This document shows positions 1 through 6,556 of a DNA stretch of 11,114 nucleotides, piece by piece; the stretch's first letter is position 1; each line of letters opens with the position of its first letter. Origin of the DNA: CAXMNX01 sp964194845 (GTDB lineage Bacteria > Pseudomonadota > Alphaproteobacteria > Rhodobacterales > Rhodobacteraceae); NCBI GenBank assembly GCA_964194845.1, contig CAXMNX010000055.1, positions 1 to 11,114 on the forward strand, written 5' to 3'. A model generated the notes under the pieces. That model was given only the letters and a program-made list of their open reading frames with translations, was not told where the DNA came from and searched no databases. A program made the translations under genes and the position numbers.

Positions 1-163
1 CCGTCGGCCAAAGCAGCTCTGCGAGTTCGTCGCGGGTCGCACCGCCGCCGTTAGCGGCTAGATAAGCAAGCAGTCCCAGCTGCTTCCGACCGAGGCTTAC
101 CGCGATATCGGTGCCGTTCAAGGGAATTTGTGTAGTGCCAAGGAACCGCCAGACGGGTCTCAT
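1..163 (-). CDS. SARP/BTAD-family transcriptional regulator, N-terminal part (cut by window edge)
   Basis: Reading the minus strand from an ATG at 163-161 gives 54 codons open to the window edge. The protein starts MRPVWRFLGT and continues with an LGRKQLGLLAYLAA helix, a TRDELAELLWP recognition-type segment and an LWP end. This is the pattern of the winged-helix DNA-binding domain at the N-terminus of SARP/BTAD activators (AfsR, DnrI and ActII-ORF4 relatives), where the domain starts within about 10 residues of the initiator. The frame is open further upstream to a stop at 287-289, but those residues do not look like the family, so 163 is the chosen start. The bacterial transcriptional activation domain and any ATPase or TPR part lie outside the window. 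It is divergent to the lipid operon, so it is probably its activator (inference). Family known; target inferred. Confidence 0.78.
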   Translation of the reverse strand, partial: MRPVWRFLGTTQIPLNGTDIAVSLGRKQLGLLAYLAANGGGATRDELAELLWPT

Positions 164-200
164 AATTGGCTCAACTTCAAATCTGCCAGAAAGCGCGCTC

Positions 201-229
201 AGCCTATCATGGCGCTGCTTCCTGGTAAA
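201..229 (-). promoter_or_regulatory. Candidate promoter of the SARP-type regulator
   Basis: On the minus strand, TTTACC (229-224) is followed after 17 bp by TAGGCT (206-201), 37 nt ahead of the chosen ATG. Both hexamers are only partial matches to sigma-70 consensus, but spacing and placement are good. The -10 hexamer sits inside GATAGGCT, which recurs in front of the opposite gene. Confidence 0.35.
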
Positions 230-261
230 GTTGACGGCTCTGGTTGATGGAAACACCCAAA

Positions 262-301
262 TTGACGCTTCTTTGACGCCGAATTGCTAATAATTTGACA
301 C
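262..301 (+). promoter_or_regulatory. Four-copy heptamer array with exact 11-bp period, putative SARP operator
   Basis: Four heptamers begin at 262 (TTGACGC), 273 (TTGACGC), 284 (TTGCTAA) and 295 (TTGACAC), each separated by 4 bp, so the period is exactly 11 bp. Two copies are identical, one differs at one position and one is degenerate. SARP activators are known to bind direct heptamer repeats with 11-bp (or 22-bp) spacing on one face of the helix. Since a SARP-type gene lies next to the array, this is a strong operator candidate. The copy at 295 also contains a perfect TTGACA -35 hexamer, but no good -10 follows at 16-18 bp. Confidence 0.6.
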
Positions 302-340
302 CACCAAAAACCTGTCTTCACGTGACCGAAGCGACGCCTC

Positions 341-353
341 GATAGGCTCTATC
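341..353 (+). promoter_or_regulatory. Candidate -10 region / short inverted repeat upstream of the operon
   Basis: The sequence GATAG-GCT-CTATC is a perfect 5-bp inverted repeat with a 3-nt centre. It includes TAGGCT at 343-348, a possible -10 hexamer about 40 nt ahead of the first gene. No recognisable -35 lies 16-18 bp upstream, as expected for an activator-dependent promoter. It could instead be a small operator. Tentative. Confidence 0.3.
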
Positions 354-387
354 CGCAAATCGCAATAAAAACTGCGCGGAGATTGCA

Positions 388-1548
388 ATGATGGGGACGC
401 AAGAGATCAGGCCGTATTTCTTACACCAAAACGGCACCAGGGAATGCAAAACTGAATGGAATTATAACCGCGCGGTCGAAAACTACGTGGGCATTGTACC
501 CGTTCCTGTTGGTCTATGCGAGCCTCTCAGAATTAACGGTGCATCCGCCTCAGGGAACTTCGAGATTCCGCTGGCGACAACTGAGGCAGCCCTCGTTGCG
601 TCCTACAGTCGGGGCGCGCGGTGCATTTCGAGGTCCGGCGGTTGTTCTGCGCGCGCACTTGATCGCGGCATCGGCCGAGCGCCGGCATTCATTTTCGACT
701 CGCTCGAAGAAGCCGCGTCATTTGTTGATTGGGCATTGTGCAAGTTCGACACCTTTTGCGGCGTTGCGAGCACAGTTTCACGGTACGCGAAGCTGGTCAG
801 CGTCAATCCGATTATCGAAGCCAACATTGTTTATCTTGAGCTAACATATCTTACAGGCGAGGCGGCTGGCCAAAACCTGGTGACCAAGGCAACTGAAGCC
901 ATTCTCCGATATATCAAGGAGGACAGTCGGCCAACGCCGCGTCGGGTCTACATCGAAGGTAACACATCCGGCGACAAAAAGCCTGTAGCCAGGGCACTAT
1001 CACGGGTTCGCGGCCGCCGAACGTCAGCAGATATAGTGATCCCTGCGGGGGTGCTGCGCACTTGTTTGGGCGTTTCATCCAAAGAAATGACGGAGTACGC
1101 AGTCGTCGCTGCCAATGGTGCCGTATTGAGCGGAGCGGTCGGCTCCACCGGCCATATTGCAAACGCGCTGGCGGCTTTTTTCATCGCCTGCGGACAGGAT
1201 GTTGCCTGTGTCGCAGAGTCGGCTGTCGGTGTCACGCGGTTCGAGGACCGGTCCGGGGCGCTTTACGCCTCCATTACCCTGACGAGCCTTGTCGTGGGCA
1301 CCGTCGGCGGTGGGACTGGCCTGCCGGTGCAACGCGGACATCTCGATCGCATGGGGCTTGCCGGTGTGGGGAGCGCTGACGCAATGTCCGAGGTCTGCGC
1401 CGCGCTGTGCCTCGCCGGCGAGCTTTCGATTGCGGCGTCAATCTGCAGCGGCGATTTCGCCCGCGCGCACCGGGTCATGTCCCGTCGAGCGCTTTGCCCT
1501 CACGAGCGTCAGCGTCGCGCGAGCAATGGATGCTCCGATGTGCGCTGA
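388..1548 (+). CDS. HMG-CoA reductase homologue (class I-like catalytic domain)
   Basis: HMG-CoA reductase makes mevalonate from HMG-CoA with NAD(P)H. The 386-residue soluble protein shows the family signature in order: ENYVG (31-35) with PVPVG and PL, ATTEA with catalytic Glu66, GDKKP with Lys197, CGQD with Asp271, GTVGGGT (304-310), AGELS (343-347) and C-terminal catalytic His361. The TTE-type motif points to class I, as in archaea and eukaryotes. Oddities: the dinucleotide motif DAMGMN is EAAGQN here; the KNLVGSA stretch is replaced by NGAVLSG with a contraction before His256; and the N-terminal helical segment is short, with no membrane anchor. A GGAGA ribosome site (378-382) serves ATG 388, or ATG 391 with better spacing. 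It is first in the operon and its end overlaps the next gene. Family is clear; activity on HMG-CoA itself is less certain because of the divergent sites. Confidence 0.85.
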   Translation: MMGTQEIRPYFLHQNGTRECKTEWNYNRAVENYVGIVPVPVGLCEPLRINGASASGNFEIPLATTEAALVASYSRGARCISRSGGCSARALDRGIGRAPAFIFDSLEEAASFVDWALCKFDTFCGVASTVSRYAKLVSVNPIIEANIVYLELTYLTGEAAGQNLVTKATEAILRYIKEDSRPTPRRVYIEGNTSGDKKPVARALSRVRGRRTSADIVIPAGVLRTCLGVSSKEMTEYAVVAANGAVLSGAVGSTGHIANALAAFFIACGQDVACVAESAVGVTRFEDRSGALYASITLTSLVVGTVGGGTGLPVQRGHLDRMGLAGVGSADAMSEVCAALCLAGELSIAASICSGDFARAHRVMSRRALCPHERQRRASNGCSDVR

Positions 1549-2662
1549 TCAGGCCATATTTCGTGTGCCGATGCGTTCGGGTCTCGAACGCGAAGTCGAC
1601 TTCTCGGTTCTTCGCTACGGCCAGTGTTGGGAGGACGCCGACATCCTGCTAGATGCGCTCGGCAGAGCACCAGGTCGGGTTTTTCTTTCGATCGCATCTG
1701 CAGGGGAAAACACCCTTTCCTTGCTAGCGACGCAGCCGAAACGTGTCTTGGCCATCGATCTCAGCCCGGCGCAGATTGCCGCTCTCGAATTGCGCACGGC
1801 GGCATTTAGGACGCTCGACCACCAGGGAATGTTGGAATTACTTGGGTCGCGAAACTCGACCCGTCGCGAAGCCCTATATTCGAATTGCCGACTGGCGCTT
1901 GCTCCCACTGCACGACGGTTTTGGGACGGCCGCCGGAACGAAATCCGGGCCGGTGTGTCGGGCGCGGGCCGGTTCGAGAAGTATTTGTCGTTTTTCCGAC
2001 GCTTCGTGCTGCCGCTCTGCCAAAGTCCGGGTCGGATCCGAGAGTTGCTGGACCCAAGTGCACGGCCCGACGGGGACTGGATTGCCTCTTGGGCAAACGC
2101 GCGGTGGAACCTCCTTTTCAGCGCCGTCTCCTCGCGTTTGCTGCTCAGTAAATTCGGGCGCGAACCAAGATTCTTCAGGTTTGCTGACGACATCGACGCG
2201 GCTGAATTGGCGCGCCGGTTTGAGCGGGTAGCGAGGTCACAAGAGAGCCGAGCCAATCCGTACCTGCACTGGATGGTGCGCGGATTCCACGGCGATGCTT
2301 TGCCGTTCGCCCTGCGCGCCGAGAACTTTGAGGTCATCCGCGACAACTTGGATCGCTTGGAACTGTACCAGACCTCGCTCGGGGATTTTCTCGACCAACA
2401 GGAAAGCGGCTCGGTCGACGGATTTAACCTGTCGGACGTGTTCGAGTACATGTCGCCAGACCAATACAATGAAACCCTGGCGGCGGTTGCGCGCGTGGGC
2501 CGCAAGGGTGCGTTGCTTGCCTATTGGAATCTATTTGCCAAACGCCGCCGCTCGAGCGAACTAGTCGACCTCCTGCGCAGCCATGACGACCTGTCGCGGG
2601 CGCTGCACGAACGCGACAAGGTGTTTTTTTACAGCGATTTCGTGGTCGAGGAGGTGATCTGA
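1526..2662 (+). CDS. DUF3419 / BtaA-like SAM-dependent 3-amino-3-carboxypropyl transferase
   Basis: BtaA moves the 3-amino-3-carboxypropyl group of S-adenosylmethionine onto diacylglycerol in betaine-lipid synthesis; DUF3419 is its family. In this 378-residue protein, RYGQCWEDADILL (30-42) is followed by the nucleotide-binding strand-loop LSIASAGENTL (54-64) and AIDLSPAQI (76-84). Further on are NLSDVFEYMS (301-310), typical of the family's second half, and a VFFYSDFVVEE end. I know no BtaB-like N-methyltransferase domain here, so this is the transferase half only. The frame is open upstream inside the HMG-CoA reductase gene; ATG 1526 is chosen as giving a full N-terminus with a 23-nt overlap, though 1538 or 1571 are possible and no strong ribosome site is visible. 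The acceptor substrate may not be diacylglycerol (inference). Confidence 0.8.
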   Translation: MDAPMCADQAIFRVPMRSGLEREVDFSVLRYGQCWEDADILLDALGRAPGRVFLSIASAGENTLSLLATQPKRVLAIDLSPAQIAALELRTAAFRTLDHQGMLELLGSRNSTRREALYSNCRLALAPTARRFWDGRRNEIRAGVSGAGRFEKYLSFFRRFVLPLCQSPGRIRELLDPSARPDGDWIASWANARWNLLFSAVSSRLLLSKFGREPRFFRFADDIDAAELARRFERVARSQESRANPYLHWMVRGFHGDALPFALRAENFEVIRDNLDRLELYQTSLGDFLDQQESGSVDGFNLSDVFEYMSPDQYNETLAAVARVGRKGALLAYWNLFAKRRRSSELVDLLRSHDDLSRALHERDKVFFYSDFVVEEVI

Positions 2663-3339
2663 TGCTCGGCCCGCTGGCAACATCCGTGTTCTGTATTGTC
2701 GCCATTCTCGGTCTGATGGCGTTTCTGACAAGCGCACTTCGTGCCGACGCCATCGATCGTGAAGTTGCGCGAAAACTCCTGCACCTTGGTGTCGGAGCAA
2801 GTGCGCTTGCGCTGCCGTTTCTGTTTGAATTCGCAGTTAACGTCTTCGCCATTTTAGCTGCCGGTATTGCAATCTTGATGCTGATCAGAAGCAACCCCAA
2901 GAGATATGCAGTGGTGGCAGGACCGCTTGTATACATCGACCGGCAAAGCGCGGGCGAGTTGTGGTTTCTTGCCGGAATAACGTTAGTTTATTGCTTCACT
3001 CAGGGTGCCGGTGTTGCCTATTTCGGTGCGATCCTGATCCTGACGCTCGCCGATGCCTCCGCCGCATTAATTGGGACCCGATTTGGCCAAGTTCATTTCA
3101 CGATTCTGGGCAGCCGGCGCAGCGTCGAAGGTTCGGCGGCCTTTTTCGTAGTCGCCTGGGTATGCGCCAGCACGATCCTCGCATCGATGACAACAATACC
3201 CGTCCCGCTTCTGGCAGGCGTCGTCGTAGCGCTCGCGAGTTCGGCCACCGAAGCTCTGTCACCGAATGGCAGCGACAACTTCACCGTTCCGCTGATCGCT
3301 TGGCTCAGCCTTCGCGCCCTGGAGACAACATTCTCATGA
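2662..3339 (+). CDS. Integral-membrane CTP-dependent lipid kinase (Dgk1/SEC59/VTE5-type)
   Basis: A 225-residue polytopic membrane protein with about six to seven hydrophobic segments. Family motifs are visible: REVARKLLHLGVG (33-45), GEL (98-100), LADASAALIG (129-138), RRSVEGS (152-158), and an acidic TEAL...GSDNFTVPL end (196-211). These are hallmarks of the CTP-using dolichol kinase, phytol kinase and yeast diacylglycerol kinase group, often annotated as phosphatidate cytidylyltransferase. It would phosphorylate a lipid alcohol such as a prenol or diacylglycerol at the membrane; the substrate cannot be read from the sequence. The start ATG shares one base with the previous stop (TGATG), and GAGGAG at about 2648-2653 is a good ribosome site. 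The length is normal for the bacterial members. Confidence 0.78.
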   Translation: MLGPLATSVFCIVAILGLMAFLTSALRADAIDREVARKLLHLGVGASALALPFLFEFAVNVFAILAAGIAILMLIRSNPKRYAVVAGPLVYIDRQSAGELWFLAGITLVYCFTQGAGVAYFGAILILTLADASAALIGTRFGQVHFTILGSRRSVEGSAAFFVVAWVCASTILASMTTIPVPLLAGVVVALASSATEALSPNGSDNFTVPLIAWLSLRALETTFS

Positions 3340-5612
3340 TGAATTCCCTCAGACGCCCCGTCGACCGATGCTTTCGGAAACTGCGCTCGACTTCGCCTAA
3401 GATAAGGCAACTATTTGTCGTCGGCTGCTGGCTTGTTTTGGCATTCGCGATCCTTCCGGCCGCTTCGGGCATCGAACAGCAACTGAGCAACGCGACACAG
3501 ATCGAGCACAGCCAGTCCCAACGCCTGGATCATCTCATCCGAACTGAGTTTGCCCGTCCGACCGAGAGCCTGATCCTCGTCATCTCGGGCTTGCCCGATC
3601 CGATTTCCACAAAGGGCCAACAGGCATTGGCGTCGGTCTTGCAAAGCGTTCTGAACATCGAGAACGTCGGGAGTGTTCACTCGTATCTCTCGTCCGGCGA
3701 CAGGTTGTTTGTCGGGGAGCGCGGCGACCGCTCGTTCGCAATCGTTGAATTGCAGCAGGACGGAGCGAGCGTCGAAGCGACCATGGATGCGCTCTTTCGG
3801 CGAACTGCCGAAGTCGAAACAGAAGCTGCGTCCGCATACCCCGAACTTGAACTTCTCTGGACTGGCGAAGCCGCGCTCAATGCCGATCTTCGCGAGTGGG
3901 GCGCGAAAAACGCCAGTGAGGCGGAATTGAAGGCGCTGCCTGTTGTTGGATTGCTATTGATCGTGACTTTCGGCTCGGTTGTGGCGGCGGGCCTCACGGT
4001 CGTTTCAGGACTTCTGGCCGTTACCATTGCAATCGGCGTCGTTGCAACAATCGCGCCCTTCTTCCAAATATCGACACTGGTCCTGAATATCGTGACGATG
4101 GTCGGCCTTGGGATCAGCGTCGACTACGCGCTGCTGACCGTCAGCCGGTTTCGTGACGAATTAAGAAATGGAGCGACCGTCAAGGTGGCCGCAGACACCA
4201 CGGCTCACCATGCACGCCGTACGATCGCAGTATCGGGGTTCGCGGTCATGGTCGGCTTTGCCGCGATGCTGATATCGCCAATCGGTGAGATCAGGAGTAT
4301 CGCGATCGGAGGGATGGCTGTTGTCGTCGTTGTGCTCGGCATAAATACGACGCTGCTGCCGGCGCTTCTTCGGCTGCTTGGAACACGGATCAACGAACTG
4401 AGCCTCGGCTGGCATTTAGAATTGCTTCCGACAGAACGGTTCTGGAAATATTGGGCAGGCATAATGTCCCGGCGACCGGTGCCGGTTTTGCTGGTGACTT
4501 TGAGTCTGCTCGCTGCGCTGGCAGCACCGATACGCACAATGAATGTGACACTGCCGGAGGTCAGCTGGCTACCGCAGAATGCTGCCTCGGTCAGAGCTAT
4601 GCATGAACTCAGCAACATGGGGCGGGGCGGGGTCGTAAACCGAATTCGGATTGTCCTGAGTCTGCCAGCCGGAAAAGGCGCGGATACGGCAATAGGTTGG
4701 CAAGCGATCACGGATCTGAGCGCAGCGCTGGAGCGCGACACGCGAATTGCAATTGTCCGCTCCGCCGCCCGCACGCATCAAGGGACGGTTCCGTCACTTA
4801 GGCTCTTTCAGGCCCACGCCGATGAGCTGGCGTCCCACTACGTAAGCGACAATCTCCGCCACGCGTTGATTGAGGTCGTTCCGACCGACACAGCCTCGCA
4901 AGCTGACATCGAGAAACTGTCGCGCTCGCTGCTGCACGGGAACTGGCCGCCAGGCGTCATTCCGGTTGGTGAACTAACCGTGGGCGGCCTGCCCGCGTTC
5001 AACGCGGAATACGAAGACCGGATCCAGGAACAGCTTTGGCTGATCGTCGCGCTGGTGACACTTGTCACACTGGTGGCTTTGGCCGTTTGGTGCCGCTCTG
5101 TGTTGGTGCCCCTCAAGGCGGTGCTCCTCAGTCTCCTTTCGGTCGGCGCCGGGCTAGGCGGCGTGGTGCTGGTTTTTCAGTGCGGGTACTTTGCCGGCGC
5201 GGTCGGGATCGATCAGCCAACCGGGGCGATTTTTCCGATCATCCCGCTGCTGGTATTCGCAATCACCTTCGGGCTCAGTATGGACTACGAGGTCTTCCTG
5301 GTCTCCCGCTTACTTGAGGCCCGCCGGGAGGGACTTGACGACGGCGAGGCCCTCGCAGTCGCGCTGTCGGGAACCGGCAACGTCATAACCAGTGCCGCGC
5401 TGATCATGATATCTGTCTTCGGCGCATTCGTTCTGGGTGAGTTTCTTCTGGTCAAGATGCTGGGCTTTGCCTTGGCATTCACGGTCTTTTTGGACGCAAC
5501 CATCGTTCGCCTCGGGCTTGGGCCAGCAATCCTGATCCTTGGCGGCCGCTGGAATTGGTGGCCTGGGGACTCCGGGCAAAAAACCACTCAGAAAAAGGTC
5601 AGTCAGTCATGA
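3336..5612 (+). CDS. MMPL-family RND transporter (putative lipid exporter)
   Basis: MMPL proteins are proton-driven RND pumps of the inner membrane that export lipids and lipid conjugates, for example mycobacterial MmpL and hopanoid HpnN. The 758-residue chain has the duplicated RND plan. A first membrane segment (about 25-43) precedes an extracytoplasmic domain to about 200, then a helix bundle with GLGISVDYALL (Asp263, Tyr264). A second anchor (about 391-408) and second soluble domain follow, then a bundle with GLSMDYEVFLVSR (Asp650, Tyr651). The two DY motifs are the family's proton-relay signature. The C-terminal half strongly resembles actinobacterial-type MMPL sequences, including GNVITSAALIM. 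ATG 3336 overlaps the kinase stop by 4 nt (ATGA); an ATG directly follows at 3339. The open frame extends upstream to 2961 but only inside the kinase gene. In context it probably exports the operon's lipid product. Confidence 0.9.
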   Translation: MMNSLRRPVDRCFRKLRSTSPKIRQLFVVGCWLVLAFAILPAASGIEQQLSNATQIEHSQSQRLDHLIRTEFARPTESLILVISGLPDPISTKGQQALASVLQSVLNIENVGSVHSYLSSGDRLFVGERGDRSFAIVELQQDGASVEATMDALFRRTAEVETEAASAYPELELLWTGEAALNADLREWGAKNASEAELKALPVVGLLLIVTFGSVVAAGLTVVSGLLAVTIAIGVVATIAPFFQISTLVLNIVTMVGLGISVDYALLTVSRFRDELRNGATVKVAADTTAHHARRTIAVSGFAVMVGFAAMLISPIGEIRSIAIGGMAVVVVVLGINTTLLPALLRLLGTRINELSLGWHLELLPTERFWKYWAGIMSRRPVPVLLVTLSLLAALAAPIRTMNVTLPEVSWLPQNAASVRAMHELSNMGRGGVVNRIRIVLSLPAGKGADTAIGWQAITDLSAALERDTRIAIVRSAARTHQGTVPSLRLFQAHADELASHYVSDNLRHALIEVVPTDTASQADIEKLSRSLLHGNWPPGVIPVGELTVGGLPAFNAEYEDRIQEQLWLIVALVTLVTLVALAVWCRSVLVPLKAVLLSLLSVGAGLGGVVLVFQCGYFAGAVGIDQPTGAIFPIIPLLVFAITFGLSMDYEVFLVSRLLEARREGLDDGEALAVALSGTGNVITSAALIMISVFGAFVLGEFLLVKMLGFALAFTVFLDATIVRLGLGPAILILGGRWNWWPGDSGQKTTQKKVSQS

Positions 5613-6556
5613 ACACCACCATAGCCCACACAAATTATTTTGGTCGCATCGGGGTCTACTTGGCAGAGATGTTTCCTGTGGTGCCGCGCCTGATCCTCTC
5701 GGTTCTGATAGCCGTCGCGACAGTTCTTATAGTGGCGCGAGCGGCCCCGGAGCCGGCGGCCCCCGGCGTACTGTCCTTCGCGATCGCGACGTTCAACGTA
5801 TTTGCGTTGCTCCTCATCCTTCGCCTCATGGACGAGCTTAAGGACCTTGAGATCGACGCCGAACTGTTCGCTTTCCGGCCTGTACCGTCGGGTCGAACCC
5901 TGCCTTCCGACATCGGCTGGTCGCTCGCCATAGCGACCGCCGTATTCATTGCGGTCAATACACTCGTTGCCGGTGTGTTTGTGTTCTCGTTGATCGCTCT
6001 TGCTTACACGTATTTGATGTTCAAGTACTTTTTCTCGCCGGGGCTGATTGCCAATAACCTTCTACTGAACCTGGCCACGCACAACCCCGTCTCGCTTCTG
6101 ATTGTGTTCGGATTGGTCGAAGTCGCAGCTGAAACCATCGGCCTGTCGCTCAACCAGATCGACCGTGGCACCTTGATCGCCTTCGTCGCGCTGGTCTGGT
6201 CGCTTTTCTTTGCCTGGGAGATTGGCCGCAAAATACGCAGCGCCGAAGAGGAGACCGCCTATGTAACCTACTCGCGCGTGTTGGGGCGCAGGACCGCAAC
6301 CCTAGTGGTTCTTGCCGCCGTCTTTTTATCTGCATCCCTGGCGGTGCACCTCGTTATTGCAGTTGGTCTGCATTGGGCGGCGCTGACGGTCGTAGCTGTG
6401 GCCGCCAGCGTGGCAACTCTCCGGCTGGTTCGCTTTCTTGTCTGGCCGGGTCCGCGGACTTCGGCGTTGAAGGCCGCCATCGAATCCTACCTTGTCACCA
6501 TTCTGGCGGCGCTAATTTTCGGCGCCGTTCTGATCGAGTTCGGAGGCAGTTTGTGA
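5609..6556 (+). CDS. UbiA-superfamily prenyltransferase-like membrane protein
   Basis: A 315-residue membrane protein with about eight to nine hydrophobic segments. The segment LRLMDELKDLEID (71-83) places Asp75, Asp79 and Asp83 in the D-x3-D-x3-D arrangement of UbiA motif 1, and it is followed by RPVPSGR (90-96), the usual arginine/proline tail of that motif. The second acidic site is unusual: FAWEIGRKIRSAEEE (201-215) carries Glu and basic residues instead of the common DxxxD. UbiA enzymes move a prenyl chain from a diphosphate donor to an acceptor, with Mg held by the two acidic motifs; the acceptor here is unknown. ATG 5609 overlaps the MMPL stop by 4 nt (ATGA). A longer frame from 5555 lies inside MMPL and is not needed. 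HMG-CoA reductase and a prenol-type kinase in the same operon fit an isoprenoid step. Confidence 0.72.
   Translation: MNTTIAHTNYFGRIGVYLAEMFPVVPRLILSVLIAVATVLIVARAAPEPAAPGVLSFAIATFNVFALLLILRLMDELKDLEIDAELFAFRPVPSGRTLPSDIGWSLAIATAVFIAVNTLVAGVFVFSLIALAYTYLMFKYFFSPGLIANNLLLNLATHNPVSLLIVFGLVEVAAETIGLSLNQIDRGTLIAFVALVWSLFFAWEIGRKIRSAEEETAYVTYSRVLGRRTATLVVLAAVFLSASLAVHLVIAVGLHWAALTVVAVAASVATLRLVRFLVWPGPRTSALKAAIESYLVTILAALIFGAVLIEFGGSL

Larger units (their letters stand above)
164..387. promoter_or_regulatory. Divergent intergenic control region
   Basis: This 224-nt stretch separates the minus-strand regulator from the plus-strand operon and must hold both promoters. I see no convincing gene in it. 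It contains a phased array of TTGAC-type heptamers (262-301), another TTGACGG at 231-237, a perfect 8-bp palindrome TCACGTGA at 318-325, and GATAGGCT placed in mirror-image positions ahead of both genes (341-348 plus, 208-201 minus). It is the only non-coding interval in the window, which makes it the likely single control point of the whole operon. Confidence 0.75.

Noticed and set aside
295..323. Simple sigma-70 promoter using the perfect TTGACA at 295-300
   Set aside because: No acceptable -10 hexamer is found 16-18 bp downstream (TCACGT-like only), and the hexamer is better explained as the fourth member of the 11-bp-phased array.
1615..2505. Minus-strand open frame of 296 codons
   Set aside because: Antisense to the DUF3419 gene, Arg/Ser-rich and without family motifs.
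2961..3335. Extended N-terminus for the MMPL gene
   Set aside because: The additional 125 codons overlap the lipid kinase in another frame and are Arg-rich without membrane character; ATG 3336 with an ATGA overlap is far better.
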